Source: Micromonospora eburnea
Lineage (GTDB): Bacteria; Actinomycetota; Actinomycetes; Mycobacteriales; Micromonosporaceae
DNA: 64,000 nucleotides
Reading direction: 5' to 3'
Assembly: GCF_900090225.1 (NCBI RefSeq)
Contig: NZ_FMHY01000002.1
Location: 2,232,001-2,296,000, forward strand
In this document: piece after piece, positions 34,421 to 43,726 of the stretch
Numbering within the stretch: position 1 is the first letter of the stretch
Layout of the letters: every line of letters begins with the position of its first letter
Translations under genes and position numbers: made by a program
The notes under the pieces: model-generated
Told to the model about the DNA's origin: nothing
Database searches by the model: none
The model's input: only the letters and a program-made list of their open reading frames with translations

Positions 34421-36141
34421 GTACCGCACGATCAACGCTGAAACGGGCGCGTCGTGAGCTTCCCGGCGGCGTCCTCGCCGTGGTGCTGGCATTCCTCATC
34501 GTGTTGCCGGTGGCGTACATCGTCATCGCCGCGCTGGCCACCCAGGTGCCCCGGCCGGGCAGTGCGGGCATCGGCTCGTTCACGTTCGACAACTTCACGG
34601 TCCTGGCCACGTCGAACGGTGTGCGGAGCCTGCTGAACTCGGTGGTGATCGGGGCAGGGGCGGCGGTCGTGTCGCTTGTCGTGGGCGCCAGTCTCGCGTT
34701 CATCGCGGCCCGCACGGACGCCCCCTGGCGGCGCTTCATCTACCTGGCAGGGATGGCGCCGATGTTCCTGCCGTCGATCGTCGGGTCGCTTGCCTGGTCA
34801 CTCCTGGCCAGCCCGAGCGCGGGCTACATCAACATCGCGTTGCGTGACCTCGGCCTGCCGGTCACGTTCGACGTCTACTCGCACGGCGGGCTCGTCTTCG
34901 TGCTCGGCATCTACTACGCGCCGTACACGTTCATGCTCACCTACAGCTCGTTCTCGATGATGAACGCCGACCTGGAAGAAGCCGCCGCGGTGCACGGCGC
35001 GAGCCTGCGGCGCATGCTGCGGACGGTGACGTTCCCGTTGGCGGTGCCGGCCCTCGTGGGCGCCGCGATCCTCTCCTTCGCCCTGGCCATGGAGAACTTC
35101 CCGGTCAATGCCATCCTCGGCAACCCCGGTGGCATCGAAACCCTCCCGACGTACATCTACCGCCTGATGGCCTCCTCGCCGGTGCAGGCCAACGCCGCCG
35201 CGGGCATTGCGATCGCCCTGACGGCCGCCCTGCTCGTCGCGACCTACCTGCAGCAGCGGGTGGTGAACCGAAAGCGGTTCACCACCCTCACGGGCAAGGG
35301 GAACCGGCCGCGCCGGGTGCCGCTGCGGTGGGGACGGTGGGTGGCGACGGCGTTCGCGGTGCTGTACTTCGCGATCTCGGTGATGCTGCCGATCCTCGCG
35401 CTGGTCGCGACGTCGATGTCGGGGTCGATGTACGTCACCCACATCGCTGATCTTTTCAGTCGCGGCTTCACCCTGGAACGGCTCGCGGAGGCCGTCAGCC
35501 AGGCCGACTTCCGGACCTCGACGGTCAACTCGATCGTGGTCGCGGTGGTCGCGGCGGTCATCGGCACGACGATCGCGTTCTCCACGTCGTACGTGCGTTA
35601 CCGGACCACGTCGCGGCTCGGCCAGTTCCTCGAGCAGGTGAGCATGTCGCCGCTGGCCATTCCGCAGGTGGTGCTCGGCATGGGCATCCTGTGGGCCTGG
35701 CTGAGCCTTCCGTTCCCGGTGTACGGGACGATCGCGATCCTCGCCATCGCCACGATCGCGGTGACGATGCCGCAGGCGTACCGGAGTGTGTCCTCGTCGA
35801 TGTTGCAGCTCGATCCGGACCTGGAGAACAGCGCTGTCATTCTGGGTGCCGGCCGATTCCGGGCGATCCGGAATGTGACCGTGCCGCTGATGCGTACCGG
35901 CATCGTGTCCACCGTGCTGCTCCTGCTGATGCTCGGCATGCGGGAGATGAGTGCGGTGATCTTTCTCTACACCTCGGACACCCGCGTGTTGTCGATCCTC
36001 GTCTTCCACAGTTTCGAGAACGGCAGCATCAGCTTCTCGGCGGCGATCAGTCTCGTCTTCGTCGTGGTCATCGCCCTGATCGCCGTCACGACCCAGCTCG
36101 TAGGAATCAGGGAGCGGCGTTTCAAGGAAACGCGCGTCTGA
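34417..36141 (+). CDS. ABC transporter permease, fused double-domain (FbpB-like)
   Basis: A 574-residue permease with two complete membrane domains in one chain, as in FbpB. Each domain carries an EAA loop: DLEEAAAVHGASLRRMLRTV in the first and DLENSAVILGAGRFRAIRNV in the second. About 12 helices are visible, with a basic linker near residue 290 (RVVNRKRFTTLTGKG). Start ATG 34417 overlaps the ATPase stop (ATGA). It pairs with the ATPase and the binding protein downstream. Confidence 0.9.
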   Translation: MSTARSTLKRARRELPGGVLAVVLAFLIVLPVAYIVIAALATQVPRPGSAGIGSFTFDNFTVLATSNGVRSLLNSVVIGAGAAVVSLVVGASLAFIAARTDAPWRRFIYLAGMAPMFLPSIVGSLAWSLLASPSAGYINIALRDLGLPVTFDVYSHGGLVFVLGIYYAPYTFMLTYSSFSMMNADLEEAAAVHGASLRRMLRTVTFPLAVPALVGAAILSFALAMENFPVNAILGNPGGIETLPTYIYRLMASSPVQANAAAGIAIALTAALLVATYLQQRVVNRKRFTTLTGKGNRPRRVPLRWGRWVATAFAVLYFAISVMLPILALVATSMSGSMYVTHIADLFSRGFTLERLAEAVSQADFRTSTVNSIVVAVVAAVIGTTIAFSTSYVRYRTTSRLGQFLEQVSMSPLAIPQVVLGMGILWAWLSLPFPVYGTIAILAIATIAVTMPQAYRSVSSSMLQLDPDLENSAVILGAGRFRAIRNVTVPLMRTGIVSTVLLLLMLGMREMSAVIFLYTSDTRVLSILVFHSFENGSISFSAAISLVFVVVIALIAVTTQLVGIRERRFKETRV

Positions 36142-36192
36142 GCCGACGAGGTCAACATCCCCCTCACCCCCAACCCCAAGGAAGGCATAGCC

Positions 36193-37302
36193 ATGCGAAT
36201 CCGTAAAGGTGCGCTCGCCTGTGTGGCGGCGCTCGCCCTGGTGACAAGCCTCGCGGCATGCGGTGGCGGCGGCAGCGGTAGCGCTGTCATCAGCGACGAC
36301 GCCAAGGTCGACACCACCAATGGCCTCGTTGTCGACGGCGAGGTCATCGCCGACCAGACGACCTACGACGCGGCGAAGAAGCAGACGCTGACGCTGTACA
36401 CCTCCTACCAGGAGGCGAACCAGAAGGCGTTCAACGCGGCCTTCACCGCCGACACCGGTATCAAGGTCGAGTTCGTCCGCGACGTCACGAACAAGCTGTC
36501 CGAACGCGTCCGCTCAGAGGCCGGCGCCGGCAAGCTTGCCGCCGATGTCATCATCACCTCGGACTTCGCCGTCGCCGACGACTTCAACAAGGAAGGCATC
36601 TGGGAGCCGTACACGGCGGCGCCCGTCAAGGGCCAGGATGACCTGCTGCTGGACGGTGGCGCCTTCACCAAGTTCGCGAACGTCGCGGTCACCTTCGCGT
36701 TCAACACCCAGCAGGTGCCGAAGGAGAGCGCCCCGACGTCGTGGAAGGACCTGCTGAAGCCGGAGTACGCCGGGAAGATCGGCATCACCACCGGCACAGC
36801 CGGCGGGTCGTCGATCGCGCTGAACCGCTTCATCCAGGAGAAGGTGGACCCTGACTACTGGACGAAGATGGCCGCCCTTCGGCCGAAGATCTTCGACAGC
36901 GGTGGTGAGCGCCAGCAGGCGCTGGCCCGGGGCGAGCTCGCGGTGGCCACGGCCGGGACCGCAGCCGTCAACGTGGCGGTCGTCAAGGACCAGGCGCCCA
37001 TCGATTACGTCGTGCCGAAGGAGGGGCTGGTGCTCTTCAGCTTCTTCATCGGCAAGTCGGCGACGGCGAAGAACACGGAGGCCGCGAAGGTGTTCCTCAA
37101 CTACGCGCTGTCGAAGCGTGGCCAGAAGGTGATCACACAGGTCGGCGACTACTCCGTTCGTGCGGACGTCGACCCGCCGGTGGCTGTGGGGCGCAAGCTG
37201 CCGGCGCTGGGCTCTGATCAGGTGTGGGTCATGCCCGCTGAGGGCGAGGTCGAGCACGGCAAGGCCGACGCCGCGATCTGGAAGGCGGCGTTTGGACGCT
37301 AG
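36193..37302 (+). CDS. Fe3+-type ABC transporter substrate-binding lipoprotein
   Basis: A 369-residue periplasmic-binding-protein-fold lipoprotein: signal ACVAALALVTSLAACGGG with the lipid-anchored Cys, then a domain beginning LTLYTSYQEANQKAFNAAF, typical of iron/thiamine/2-aminoethylphosphonate binders. ITTGTAGGSSIALNRFIQEK and the EGLVLFSFFIGKSATAKNTE stretch are family features. The tyrosine cluster of true ferric-binding proteins is not apparent, so an organic acid is a reasonable ligand in this aromatic-catabolism setting. Confidence 0.88.
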   Translation: MRIRKGALACVAALALVTSLAACGGGGSGSAVISDDAKVDTTNGLVVDGEVIADQTTYDAAKKQTLTLYTSYQEANQKAFNAAFTADTGIKVEFVRDVTNKLSERVRSEAGAGKLAADVIITSDFAVADDFNKEGIWEPYTAAPVKGQDDLLLDGGAFTKFANVAVTFAFNTQQVPKESAPTSWKDLLKPEYAGKIGITTGTAGGSSIALNRFIQEKVDPDYWTKMAALRPKIFDSGGERQQALARGELAVATAGTAAVNVAVVKDQAPIDYVVPKEGLVLFSFFIGKSATAKNTEAAKVFLNYALSKRGQKVITQVGDYSVRADVDPPVAVGRKLPALGSDQVWVMPAEGEVEHGKADAAIWKAAFGR

Positions 37303-37313
37303 TCCACCACGCC

Positions 37314-37358
37314 CATGGCCTCGCCGGGTCCGGCGATGATCGGGCCGGCGAGGCCATG
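37314..37358 (+). terminator. Stem-loop terminator after the ABC importer operon
   Basis: Perfect 14-bp stem CATGGCCTCGCCGG / CCGGCGAGGCCATG with a 17-nt loop, 12 bp after the binding-protein stop. It probably ends the mdlC-importer transcript before the broken MFS gene. Confidence 0.75.
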
Positions 37359-37382
37359 CCCACGACGAGAAGTGAGTGGCCT

Positions 37383-38511
37383 GTGACGACGGGAGCCAAC
37401 GCACCGCGGCGAGGCGGCCTGCTCCGGGCGTTGCGACACCCGGGATACCGGATGTTCTGGGTGCCCTTCGGTCGAACACCGGCACCTGGCTCTGCAGCCT
37501 GACAGCGCCGTACGTGCTCTACCAGACGACAGGCAGCGCCGTGTGGGTCGGCTGGGCCGCGGTCGCGCAGTTCGCCCCCGAACTGATCTTCGCGCCCCTC
37601 GGCGGGACGCTCGCCGACACCCACCCTGCTGCTGTTGTGGGCACAGGCCGGACTCGCCGTGACCGGCCTTTTCATGCGGCTGCCCGGGCCTTCGGCCCGC
37701 AGGAACCGCTGGTCCTCGTCGGGCTGCTCACGCTGTTCGGCATCCTCAACGGGATCAACAATCCGGCGTGGCAGTCGCTCGTCAACGATTTCGTGCCGCC
37801 TGCGGAGATCTTCTCGGCGGTGACCCTCAACTCCCTGCAGTTCAACCTGGCCCGGGCCTTCCAATGTCCGCCGGCGCACTGCTGGCCACCCTGGATGCCA
37901 CGCGGGCCTTCTTTCTCAACGCGGTCTCGTTCGTGTTCGTGATCGCCGCGTTGCTCGTCGTCCGTGCGCATCCGGCGCGGTGCGGCCCCCCGAACCGCCG
38001 CCGGCTTCGGCCCGGGTTGGCGAGGCGGTCGGCTTCATCCGTGGCAACCCCGGGAGCCGGATCACGATCCTGCTGTCGGTCATGCTCGGCCTGTTCGGCA
38101 ATCCGGTCTTCCAGCTCACCGTGGTGTTCGCCGAGGACGTCTACGAGGTCGGTCCGGCCGGTCTCGGCCTGCGCACCTCGGCCCTGGGCGTGGGATCCGT
38201 GCTGTTCGCGGTCGCCGGTGCGCTTCGGCGGGTGCCGTCGGTGCCGGATTTTTCGCAGCGATCAGCGGCGTCAACAGCGCACTTCCAGCTTCTTGCCGGC
38301 GACCTCATACGCGGGCGGGTGCTCGCGGTGCGCCACATGTTCTACTCGGCGGCGATTTCGCGCGGACCGTTGGCCAGGGCATCGCCACCGACACGTGGGG
38401 GTGCGGTGGGCGACGATCGGCGCCGGTGTCGTCCTGGCGGTCGGGGCGCTGATGATCGGCGTCTGGCCGCGTCATCCCGGCCGCGCGGCACTCGACGCCG
38501 TCCCTCCCTGA
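37383..38511 (+). pseudogene. MFS exporter (EntS-like), multiply frameshifted
   Basis: An MFS transporter scattered over all three frames: start GTG 37383 (TTGANAPRRGGLLRALRHPG), then TGTWLCSLTAPYVLYQTTGS and FAPELIFAPLGGTLAD, then GLLTLFGILNGINNPAWQSL, then LLATLDATRAFFLNAVSFVF, then VGFIRGNPGSRITILLSVML and FQLTVVFAEDVYEVGPAGLG. At least five frame changes occur (near 37470, 37625, 37865, 37975 and 38255). Too many for simple sequencing error alone; a decayed gene. Confidence 0.85.
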
Positions 38512-38543
38512 TGCTCGAGTGCCAACAGTGAAAATGGAAGAAA

Positions 38544-38560
38544 GTTCTGCAGCATAGAAT
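38544..38560. promoter_or_regulatory. IclR-type operator before the second iclR gene
   Basis: GTTCTG-CAGCA-TAGAAT, matching TTCTG-N5-RGAAT of the sites at 29763 and 40633. It ends 6 bp before the ATG of the regulator, suited to autorepression. Exactly 20 bp upstream there is a half-site TGGAAG (38535-38540). Confidence 0.6.
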
Positions 38561-38566
38561 GCTGCC

Positions 38567-39319
38567 ATGACGGCATCAGCGAAGCCCGAACAGCCCACGT
38601 ACCCGATCGGCTCGGTGGACAAGGCGCTGAGGCTGCTCACAATCGTCGCGGCCAACCCGGCGGGCATTCGCATCGGCGACGCGAGCCGGATGCTGGGTGT
38701 GGCGCCGTCGACGGCGCACCGACTCCTGCAGATGCTCGCGTTGCACGGCTTCGCGAGCCAGGACCCGGCGACGAAGACGTACCGGCCCGGCGAGGCGATC
38801 CGCCGCCTGGTCAACCCGCGTGAGCGGGCGCGGCAGCTCGCCCGTCCCGTGCTAGGCGAACTGGTCGACGAGTTCAAGGAGACGGTGCATCTCGGGGCGC
38901 TGGAGGGGAGCCTGGCGCTGACGCTGCTTTCCGTGGAGAGCCCACACATGCTCCGTGTCGGGAATCGCCAAGGCCACGCCCAGCCGGCACACCTGAGCGC
39001 GATGGGCCGGGTGCTGCTCTCCGGGCTCGACGCGGATGAACTCGGCGAACTGATCACGGCAAGCGGTGCGGCTGTCGATGCCGGAAGGCTGGCCACCCAC
39101 ATCGAGTCGATCCGGACGTTCGGATTCATCGTCCAGCACGGCGAGGTGGAGCCGGGGGTGAGCGCCCTGGCCGTGCCAGTGCGGGGGCCCGGCGACACGG
39201 TCGACTACGCGGTCGGCGTGACCTTCCCGACCAGTCGGGTGGCCAGCGCGGACCTCCCGCACCTCGCAGAGGCGACGCAGCGTGCGGCGGCCGCACTCGA
39301 GGCCGAGTTACGCCGCTGA
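38567..39319 (+). CDS. IclR-family transcriptional regulator
   Basis: A 250-residue IclR protein: SVDKALRLLTIVAANPAGIR, recognition helix VAPSTAHRLLQMLALHGFAS and effector domain LSAMGRVLLSGLDADELGEL, TFGFIVQHGEVEPGVSALAV. It lies convergent with the hydroxylase gene and carries its own operator. With the regulator at 29900 it is the second IclR protein of the island; both may read the same operator family. Confidence 0.9.
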   Translation: MTASAKPEQPTYPIGSVDKALRLLTIVAANPAGIRIGDASRMLGVAPSTAHRLLQMLALHGFASQDPATKTYRPGEAIRRLVNPRERARQLARPVLGELVDEFKETVHLGALEGSLALTLLSVESPHMLRVGNRQGHAQPAHLSAMGRVLLSGLDADELGELITASGAAVDAGRLATHIESIRTFGFIVQHGEVEPGVSALAVPVRGPGDTVDYAVGVTFPTSRVASADLPHLAEATQRAAAALEAELRR

Positions 39320-39345
39320 GCTGCGTCGCCTGAGCCACGCCGTCG

Positions 39346-40557
39346 TCAGACCGGATACCTGCGCTGCGTCGGCGCCTTCGCCAGCGGCATGAACATCCAG
39401 TCGAGGTTCGCGTAAGCCGTGGGATCGTGGTCCTTGAACGCGTGGTTGCGCAGGTGGCGCCCGATGCCCTCGATGTGGAACAGCTCGCCGGCCACCCGCG
39501 CCAGGCGCTGGATGTTCCCGACGTGGGCAAGGCGCCGGTCCTGGTAGGCGGCCAGCGCCGACGCGACGTTCTCGGCGCCAACCAGTGCCTCGACGATCGC
39601 CACCGAGTCGTCAAGCGACTGCGCACCGCCCTGGGCGAGGTACTGCAGCATGGCGTGCGCCGCATCGCCGATGAGCGCCACCCGGCGATCGACCCAGGTG
39701 TCTGCCGCTTCCCGGTCGTACATGGGCCAGCGGATGTCGCGGCTGAGGTACGTGCCCGCGTTCTGGACTGCGTCGCAGCAGCCCGCGAAGCGCGCATCGA
39801 GCTCCTCCGGGGTGCCCCAGTCGTCGTGGTCCGGGGAGTATCTGTCGGACTTGAATACCGCCACGTTGTTGTAGACGCGGCCCCCGCGCAACGGGTACTG
39901 GATGAGGTGCATGTTCGGGCCGAGCCAGCACAGCACCGCCGGCGACGACGTGACGTCCGCGCCGACGACGCCGGTCGGTACAGTGCCGCGGTAGGCGACA
40001 TAGCGCGAGGGTACGAGCGCGTCGCCGATGATCCCGTCGCGCAACTTCGAGCGCACTCCGTCGGCCCCGATCACGGCGTCGGCGATGTACTGCGTGCCGT
40101 CGGCACACGTGACGAGCACCGTATCGTCCGGTCGGTTCTCGGCGGTGAGCACCTCGCGGCTGTTCTCCAGCGTCACGAGCCCGCTCTCGCGGCATCCTTC
40201 GAGCAGCGCGGCGTGCAGATCCACACGGTGCGCGACGACATACGGATACCCGTAATGCGCGACGAACTCTTCGCCGAGGTCGATCGTGGCGATCGTCGCG
40301 CCGGTCACCGCATCGATGTAGACCTTGCGCTCCGGGAATACTGCGTCCTTGGTGACCTTGTCAAGAACGCCCAGCTGGTCCAACGCGCTCAGGGCGTTCG
40401 GCGCGAGCTGGATGCCGGCGCCGACCTCACCGAACTCCGGTGCGCGTTCGAGGACGTGCGCGCGCGTGCCGGCGCGCGCAAGTCCGAGCGCGGTGGCGAG
40501 GCCGGCGATCCCCCCGCCGGCGATGAGGATGCCCACTCTGACGGCCTGACCCGACAT
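39346..40557 (-). CDS. FAD-dependent aromatic hydroxylase (3-hydroxybenzoate 6-hydroxylase-like)
   Basis: A 403-residue class A flavoprotein monooxygenase. N-terminal FAD motif IAGGGIAGLATALGLARAG, the dinucleotide DG motif GADGVRSKLRD and the second FAD motif RRVALIGDAAHAMLQYLAQG are present. The family includes salicylate hydroxylase and 3-hydroxybenzoate 6-hydroxylase; with gentisate dioxygenase in the same island, hydroxylation of 3-hydroxybenzoate (or salicylate) to gentisate is the most economical role. GAGAGGGG precedes ATG 40557. Divergent from the CoA-transferase operon. Confidence 0.88.
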   Translation of the reverse strand: MSGQAVRVGILIAGGGIAGLATALGLARAGTRAHVLERAPEFGEVGAGIQLAPNALSALDQLGVLDKVTKDAVFPERKVYIDAVTGATIATIDLGEEFVAHYGYPYVVAHRVDLHAALLEGCRESGLVTLENSREVLTAENRPDDTVLVTCADGTQYIADAVIGADGVRSKLRDGIIGDALVPSRYVAYRGTVPTGVVGADVTSSPAVLCWLGPNMHLIQYPLRGGRVYNNVAVFKSDRYSPDHDDWGTPEELDARFAGCCDAVQNAGTYLSRDIRWPMYDREAADTWVDRRVALIGDAAHAMLQYLAQGGAQSLDDSVAIVEALVGAENVASALAAYQDRRLAHVGNIQRLARVAGELFHIEGIGRHLRNHAFKDHDPTAYANLDWMFMPLAKAPTQRRYPV

Positions 40558-40612
40558 GGTTCCCCTCTCCGCACCGACGCTTCTGGTCGAGGACCACCGA
40601 AGCGCGGAGCGC

Positions 40613-40649
40613 GTTCCATAATGAGGAATACGATTCTGGCGCGCAGAAT
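40613..40649. promoter_or_regulatory. Tandem IclR-type operators in the hydroxylase/CoA-transferase promoter
   Basis: ATTCTG-GCGCG-CAGAAT (40633-40649) is a perfect dyad; exactly 20 bp upstream is GTTCCA-TAATG-AGGAAT (40613-40629). The tandem 20-bp phasing repeats that at 29763-29799. The pair sits 56 bp upstream of the hydroxylase start and 126 bp upstream of the divergent ten-gene operon. Confidence 0.65.
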
Positions 40650-40774
40650 ATGAAGAAGCCGGGCGGATCGTCAACGGAGCGACCGGCAGGTTCCGCCCAG
40701 TGAGAGAAGGCGTACACCTCTGCGGCGGCCCGTACCTACAGTGACCGGCGAATCCGCCAAAGCCGGGAGCCCAC

Positions 40775-42016
40775 GTGACCACCACCCGAGACGCCCGCGG
40801 TTGGCCCTCCGCCACCGACGACGACAATCGCGTCGGCCCGCTCGCCGACCTCCGCGTCGTCGACATCGCGACCCTGTTCGCCGGACCGAGCGCCGCGACG
40901 ATCCTCGCCGACTTCGGCGCCGACGTCCTCAAGATTGAGCACCCGCGTCAACCCGATGGCGCACGGACCCATGGCAAGAGCAAAGCCGGCAAGGGCCTGT
41001 GGTGGCTCATGCTCGGACGCAACAAGCGGACCGCCACCCTCGACCTGTCCACCCCGGAAGGTCGCGAGATCATGCTCGCACTGGCCCGCGAGGCCGACGT
41101 CGTCATCGAGAACTTCCGGCCCGGCACCCTCGAGCGGTGGGGCCTGGACTACGAGACCTTGGCTGCGGACAACCCCGGGCTCGTCCTGGCGCGGGTGACC
41201 GGGTTCGGGCAAGCGGGCCCGATGGCGCGACGTCCAGCCTTCGGCACCCTCGCTGAGGCGATGAGCGGCTTCGCGCACTCGACGGGGCAGCCCGACGGGC
41301 CGCCGACCCTCCCGCCGCTCGCCCTTGCCGACAACATTGCCGGCCTGGCCGCGGCGATCGCAATCCTCACGGCATTGCACGCGCGCGCCGGTACCGGACA
41401 GGGCCAGGCGATCGACCTCGCGATCATCGAACCGATCCTGGCGATGCTCGGCCCGCAACTGCTCGCATTCGACCAGCTCGGCCACGTCACACAGCGGGCG
41501 GGCAACCGTTCGGAGAACAACGCGCCGCGCAACACCTACCTCACCAAGGACGGCCACTGGGTGGCGATCTCCTCGAGCTCCACCTCCGTCGCGCAGCGGG
41601 TCATGCGCCTCGTCGGACGGCCCGACCTCGTCGAACAGCCGTGGTTCGTCTCCGGCGTAGAGCGCGCCAAGCACGCCGACGAGATCGACGACGCGGTCGC
41701 GAGATGGATCGCGGACCGCCCCATGAGCGACGTCATCGCGGCGTTCGAGGCGGCCCATGCGGCCATCGCGCCGGTGTACGACATGTCCCAGGTCGTCGCC
41801 GACGAGCAGCTCGGGGCGATCGGCGCCATTGCGACGGTGGACGATCCGGACCTCGGCCCGGTGCGCATGCAGAACGTGCTGTTCCGGATGTCGAAGACGC
41901 CCGGCGCGATCCGGCACACCGGTCGGGCCCACGGCGCCGACACCAACGCGGTGCTCGCCGGGCTCGGCTACGACCCGGACACGATCGCCCGGCTGCACGC
42001 GGACGGGATCGTCTGA
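40775..42016 (+). CDS. Class III CoA-transferase (CaiB/BaiF family), first copy
   Basis: A 413-residue formyl-CoA-transferase-family enzyme that moves CoA between carboxylic acids. VVDIATLFAGPSAATILADF and GADVLKIEHPRQPDGAR form the CoA-binding Rossmann start; the catalytic Asp is in LALADNIAGLAA, and GRATVR-region AGNRSENNAPRNTYLTKDG follows. First gene of a ten-gene operon, TGATG-coupled to the next gene. It would activate a carboxylic or dicarboxylic acid for the operon. A divergent second copy lies at 48948-50162, so the two may form a heteromer, as BbsE/BbsF do. Confidence 0.9.
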   Translation: MTTTRDARGWPSATDDDNRVGPLADLRVVDIATLFAGPSAATILADFGADVLKIEHPRQPDGARTHGKSKAGKGLWWLMLGRNKRTATLDLSTPEGREIMLALAREADVVIENFRPGTLERWGLDYETLAADNPGLVLARVTGFGQAGPMARRPAFGTLAEAMSGFAHSTGQPDGPPTLPPLALADNIAGLAAAIAILTALHARAGTGQGQAIDLAIIEPILAMLGPQLLAFDQLGHVTQRAGNRSENNAPRNTYLTKDGHWVAISSSSTSVAQRVMRLVGRPDLVEQPWFVSGVERAKHADEIDDAVARWIADRPMSDVIAAFEAAHAAIAPVYDMSQVVADEQLGAIGAIATVDDPDLGPVRMQNVLFRMSKTPGAIRHTGRAHGADTNAVLAGLGYDPDTIARLHADGIV

Positions 42017-42888
42017 TGGCCCCCGGCTGGGAGCTCGCGCTCGCCTGGCTCTACGTGCCGGCGACCCGCCCGGACCGCTTCATGAAGGCGGCCGCCGCGG
42101 CCGACGGCGTGGTCGTCGACCTGGAGGATGCGGTCCACCCGACGCAGCGGTCCGCGGCCCGCGCGGGTCTCGCTGACGCCATCGGAGCCGGGCTCGGTGT
42201 GCCCACCGTGGTTCGCATCAACTCGCCGTCGAGCCCCGACTTCGCCGCCGACGTCGCCGCAGTCGGCCCGCTCGTACGCGCGGGCGCGATCGTGGCGGTG
42301 CGCGTGGCCAAGGTGGACAGCGCGAACGACGCGTACCGAGCCGCCGAGGCTACGGCCGACTGGGGGCTCGAGCGCCGCCTGATCTGTCAGCTCGAGTCGG
42401 CCCGCGCGATAGCGGCCGCCCACGAGATCGCCGCCGTGCCCGGTGTGCACTCGCTGATGCTCGGCGAGGCCGACCTCCGCGCCGACCTGGGCCTCGCCCG
42501 CGGCACGACCGACGACGAGGGGCTTACGCTCGCGCGACAGACCGCGGTGCTCGCCGCGCGGGCGGCAGGCCTGCCCGCGCCGGTCGCGAGCGCCTACGTC
42601 AACGTGACCGACATCGACGGCCTCGCAGCCTCGTCTCGTCGCCTCCGAGCACTGGGCTTCCTCGGCCGCAGCTGCATCCATCCGACCCAGGTCGCCATGG
42701 TCCGCGACGCGTTCCGGCCGACCACGGCGGACGTGGCCTGGGCCCGATCAGTGCTCGACGGCGCCCGCGCTGCCGGCGACGGGCAACGGGCCGTGTCGGT
42801 CCTGGCCGACGGGTCCTTCGTCGACGCGCCGGTCGTCCGGCAGGCCGAGATGATCGTCGCACTGGCCGAGAGGAAAATTGATGGCTGA
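42016..42888 (+). CDS. HpcH/HpaI-CitE family CoA-ester lyase
   Basis: A 290-residue TIM-barrel lyase of the citrate lyase beta/malyl-CoA lyase group. PATRPDRFMKAAAAADGVVV and DLEDAVHPTQR hold the Arg and the metal-side Glu/Asp; RLICQLESARAI and MLGEADLRADLG complete the Mg site; GFLGRSCIHPTQVAMVRDAF is the CoA-side motif. Such enzymes cleave 3-hydroxyacyl-CoA compounds (malyl-, citramalyl-CoA) to acetyl-CoA plus a 2-oxo acid. TGATG-coupled to the CoA-transferase and overlapping the next gene by 8 bp. Confidence 0.9.
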   Translation: MAPGWELALAWLYVPATRPDRFMKAAAAADGVVVDLEDAVHPTQRSAARAGLADAIGAGLGVPTVVRINSPSSPDFAADVAAVGPLVRAGAIVAVRVAKVDSANDAYRAAEATADWGLERRLICQLESARAIAAAHEIAAVPGVHSLMLGEADLRADLGLARGTTDDEGLTLARQTAVLAARAAGLPAPVASAYVNVTDIDGLAASSRRLRALGFLGRSCIHPTQVAMVRDAFRPTTADVAWARSVLDGARAAGDGQRAVSVLADGSFVDAPVVRQAEMIVALAERKIDG

Positions 42889-43726
42889 CCGGGCACGCAT
42901 CGTCGGTGGCACCCGGAGCAACGGCGCTCGGGTCGAGATCGTCGACCTCGGCCACGCCCTCCATCCGGCGATCCCCGTGTCGCCGAGCCATCCAGGGTAC
43001 CGGCACGCGCTCATGCGCCGGCACGGCGACGCGGTGCGTGCCGACGGCACGTCCGGCGCGAATGACCTGCTCGTGCTCGGCACCCACACCGGCACGCACA
43101 TCGACGCGCTGGCGCACATCAGCCATGACGGACTCCTGCACGGCGGCGTGGAGGCGGCGGAGGCGCAACGCAGCGGGCGGTTCACCACCCACGGCGTCGA
43201 CCAGATCCCACCGGCGATCGTGCCCGGGATCCTGCTGGACGTGCCCCGCGCCCTCGGCGTCGACCGACTGGCGCCGGCCCAGCCGGTCACGCCGGCCGAA
43301 CTGGCGGCCGCCGCGGCGCTACTCCCCGGTGGCGAGGCAGCCATCCCGAACGGAGCGGCACTGTTGGTGCGTACCGGGTGGGCCCAGCTCTGGAACCGGG
43401 GGCCGGAGTTCGTGGGGCATGACTCCGGCGTACCTGGCCCGGACGCGGCCGGGGGCGAGTGGCTCGCGGCCCACCAGCCGTGCTTCGTCGGCAGTGACAC
43501 AACCGCGTTCGAGCACATCCCCGCAGGGGAGGGCCACGCCCGTCTCCCAGTCCACCGGCTCCTGCTGGTCGAGCGGGGCACACCCATCATCGAGATGCTC
43601 GACCTCGAGACGCTCGCCGCCCGAGGTGGCCCGGTATTCGACTTCGTCCTGGCGCCCCTGCCGCTCGTCGGCGCGACCGGGTCACCCGTGCGGCCCCTAG
43701 CCGTGTTCGAGACGGAGACAGCATGA
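42881..43726 (+). CDS. Cyclase family protein (metal-dependent hydrolase)
   Basis: A 281-residue member of the cyclase/kynurenine-formamidase family. The metal motif HTGTHIDALAH (HxGTHxDxxxH) is intact. These enzymes hydrolyse amides, lactones or isatin-like rings; a lactone- or anhydride-opening role would suit a dicarboxylate pathway but is inferred. AGAGGA precedes ATG 42881, and the gene overlaps both neighbours (8 and 4 bp). Confidence 0.85.
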   Translation: MADRARIVGGTRSNGARVEIVDLGHALHPAIPVSPSHPGYRHALMRRHGDAVRADGTSGANDLLVLGTHTGTHIDALAHISHDGLLHGGVEAAEAQRSGRFTTHGVDQIPPAIVPGILLDVPRALGVDRLAPAQPVTPAELAAAAALLPGGEAAIPNGAALLVRTGWAQLWNRGPEFVGHDSGVPGPDAAGGEWLAAHQPCFVGSDTTAFEHIPAGEGHARLPVHRLLLVERGTPIIEMLDLETLAARGGPVFDFVLAPLPLVGATGSPVRPLAVFETETA

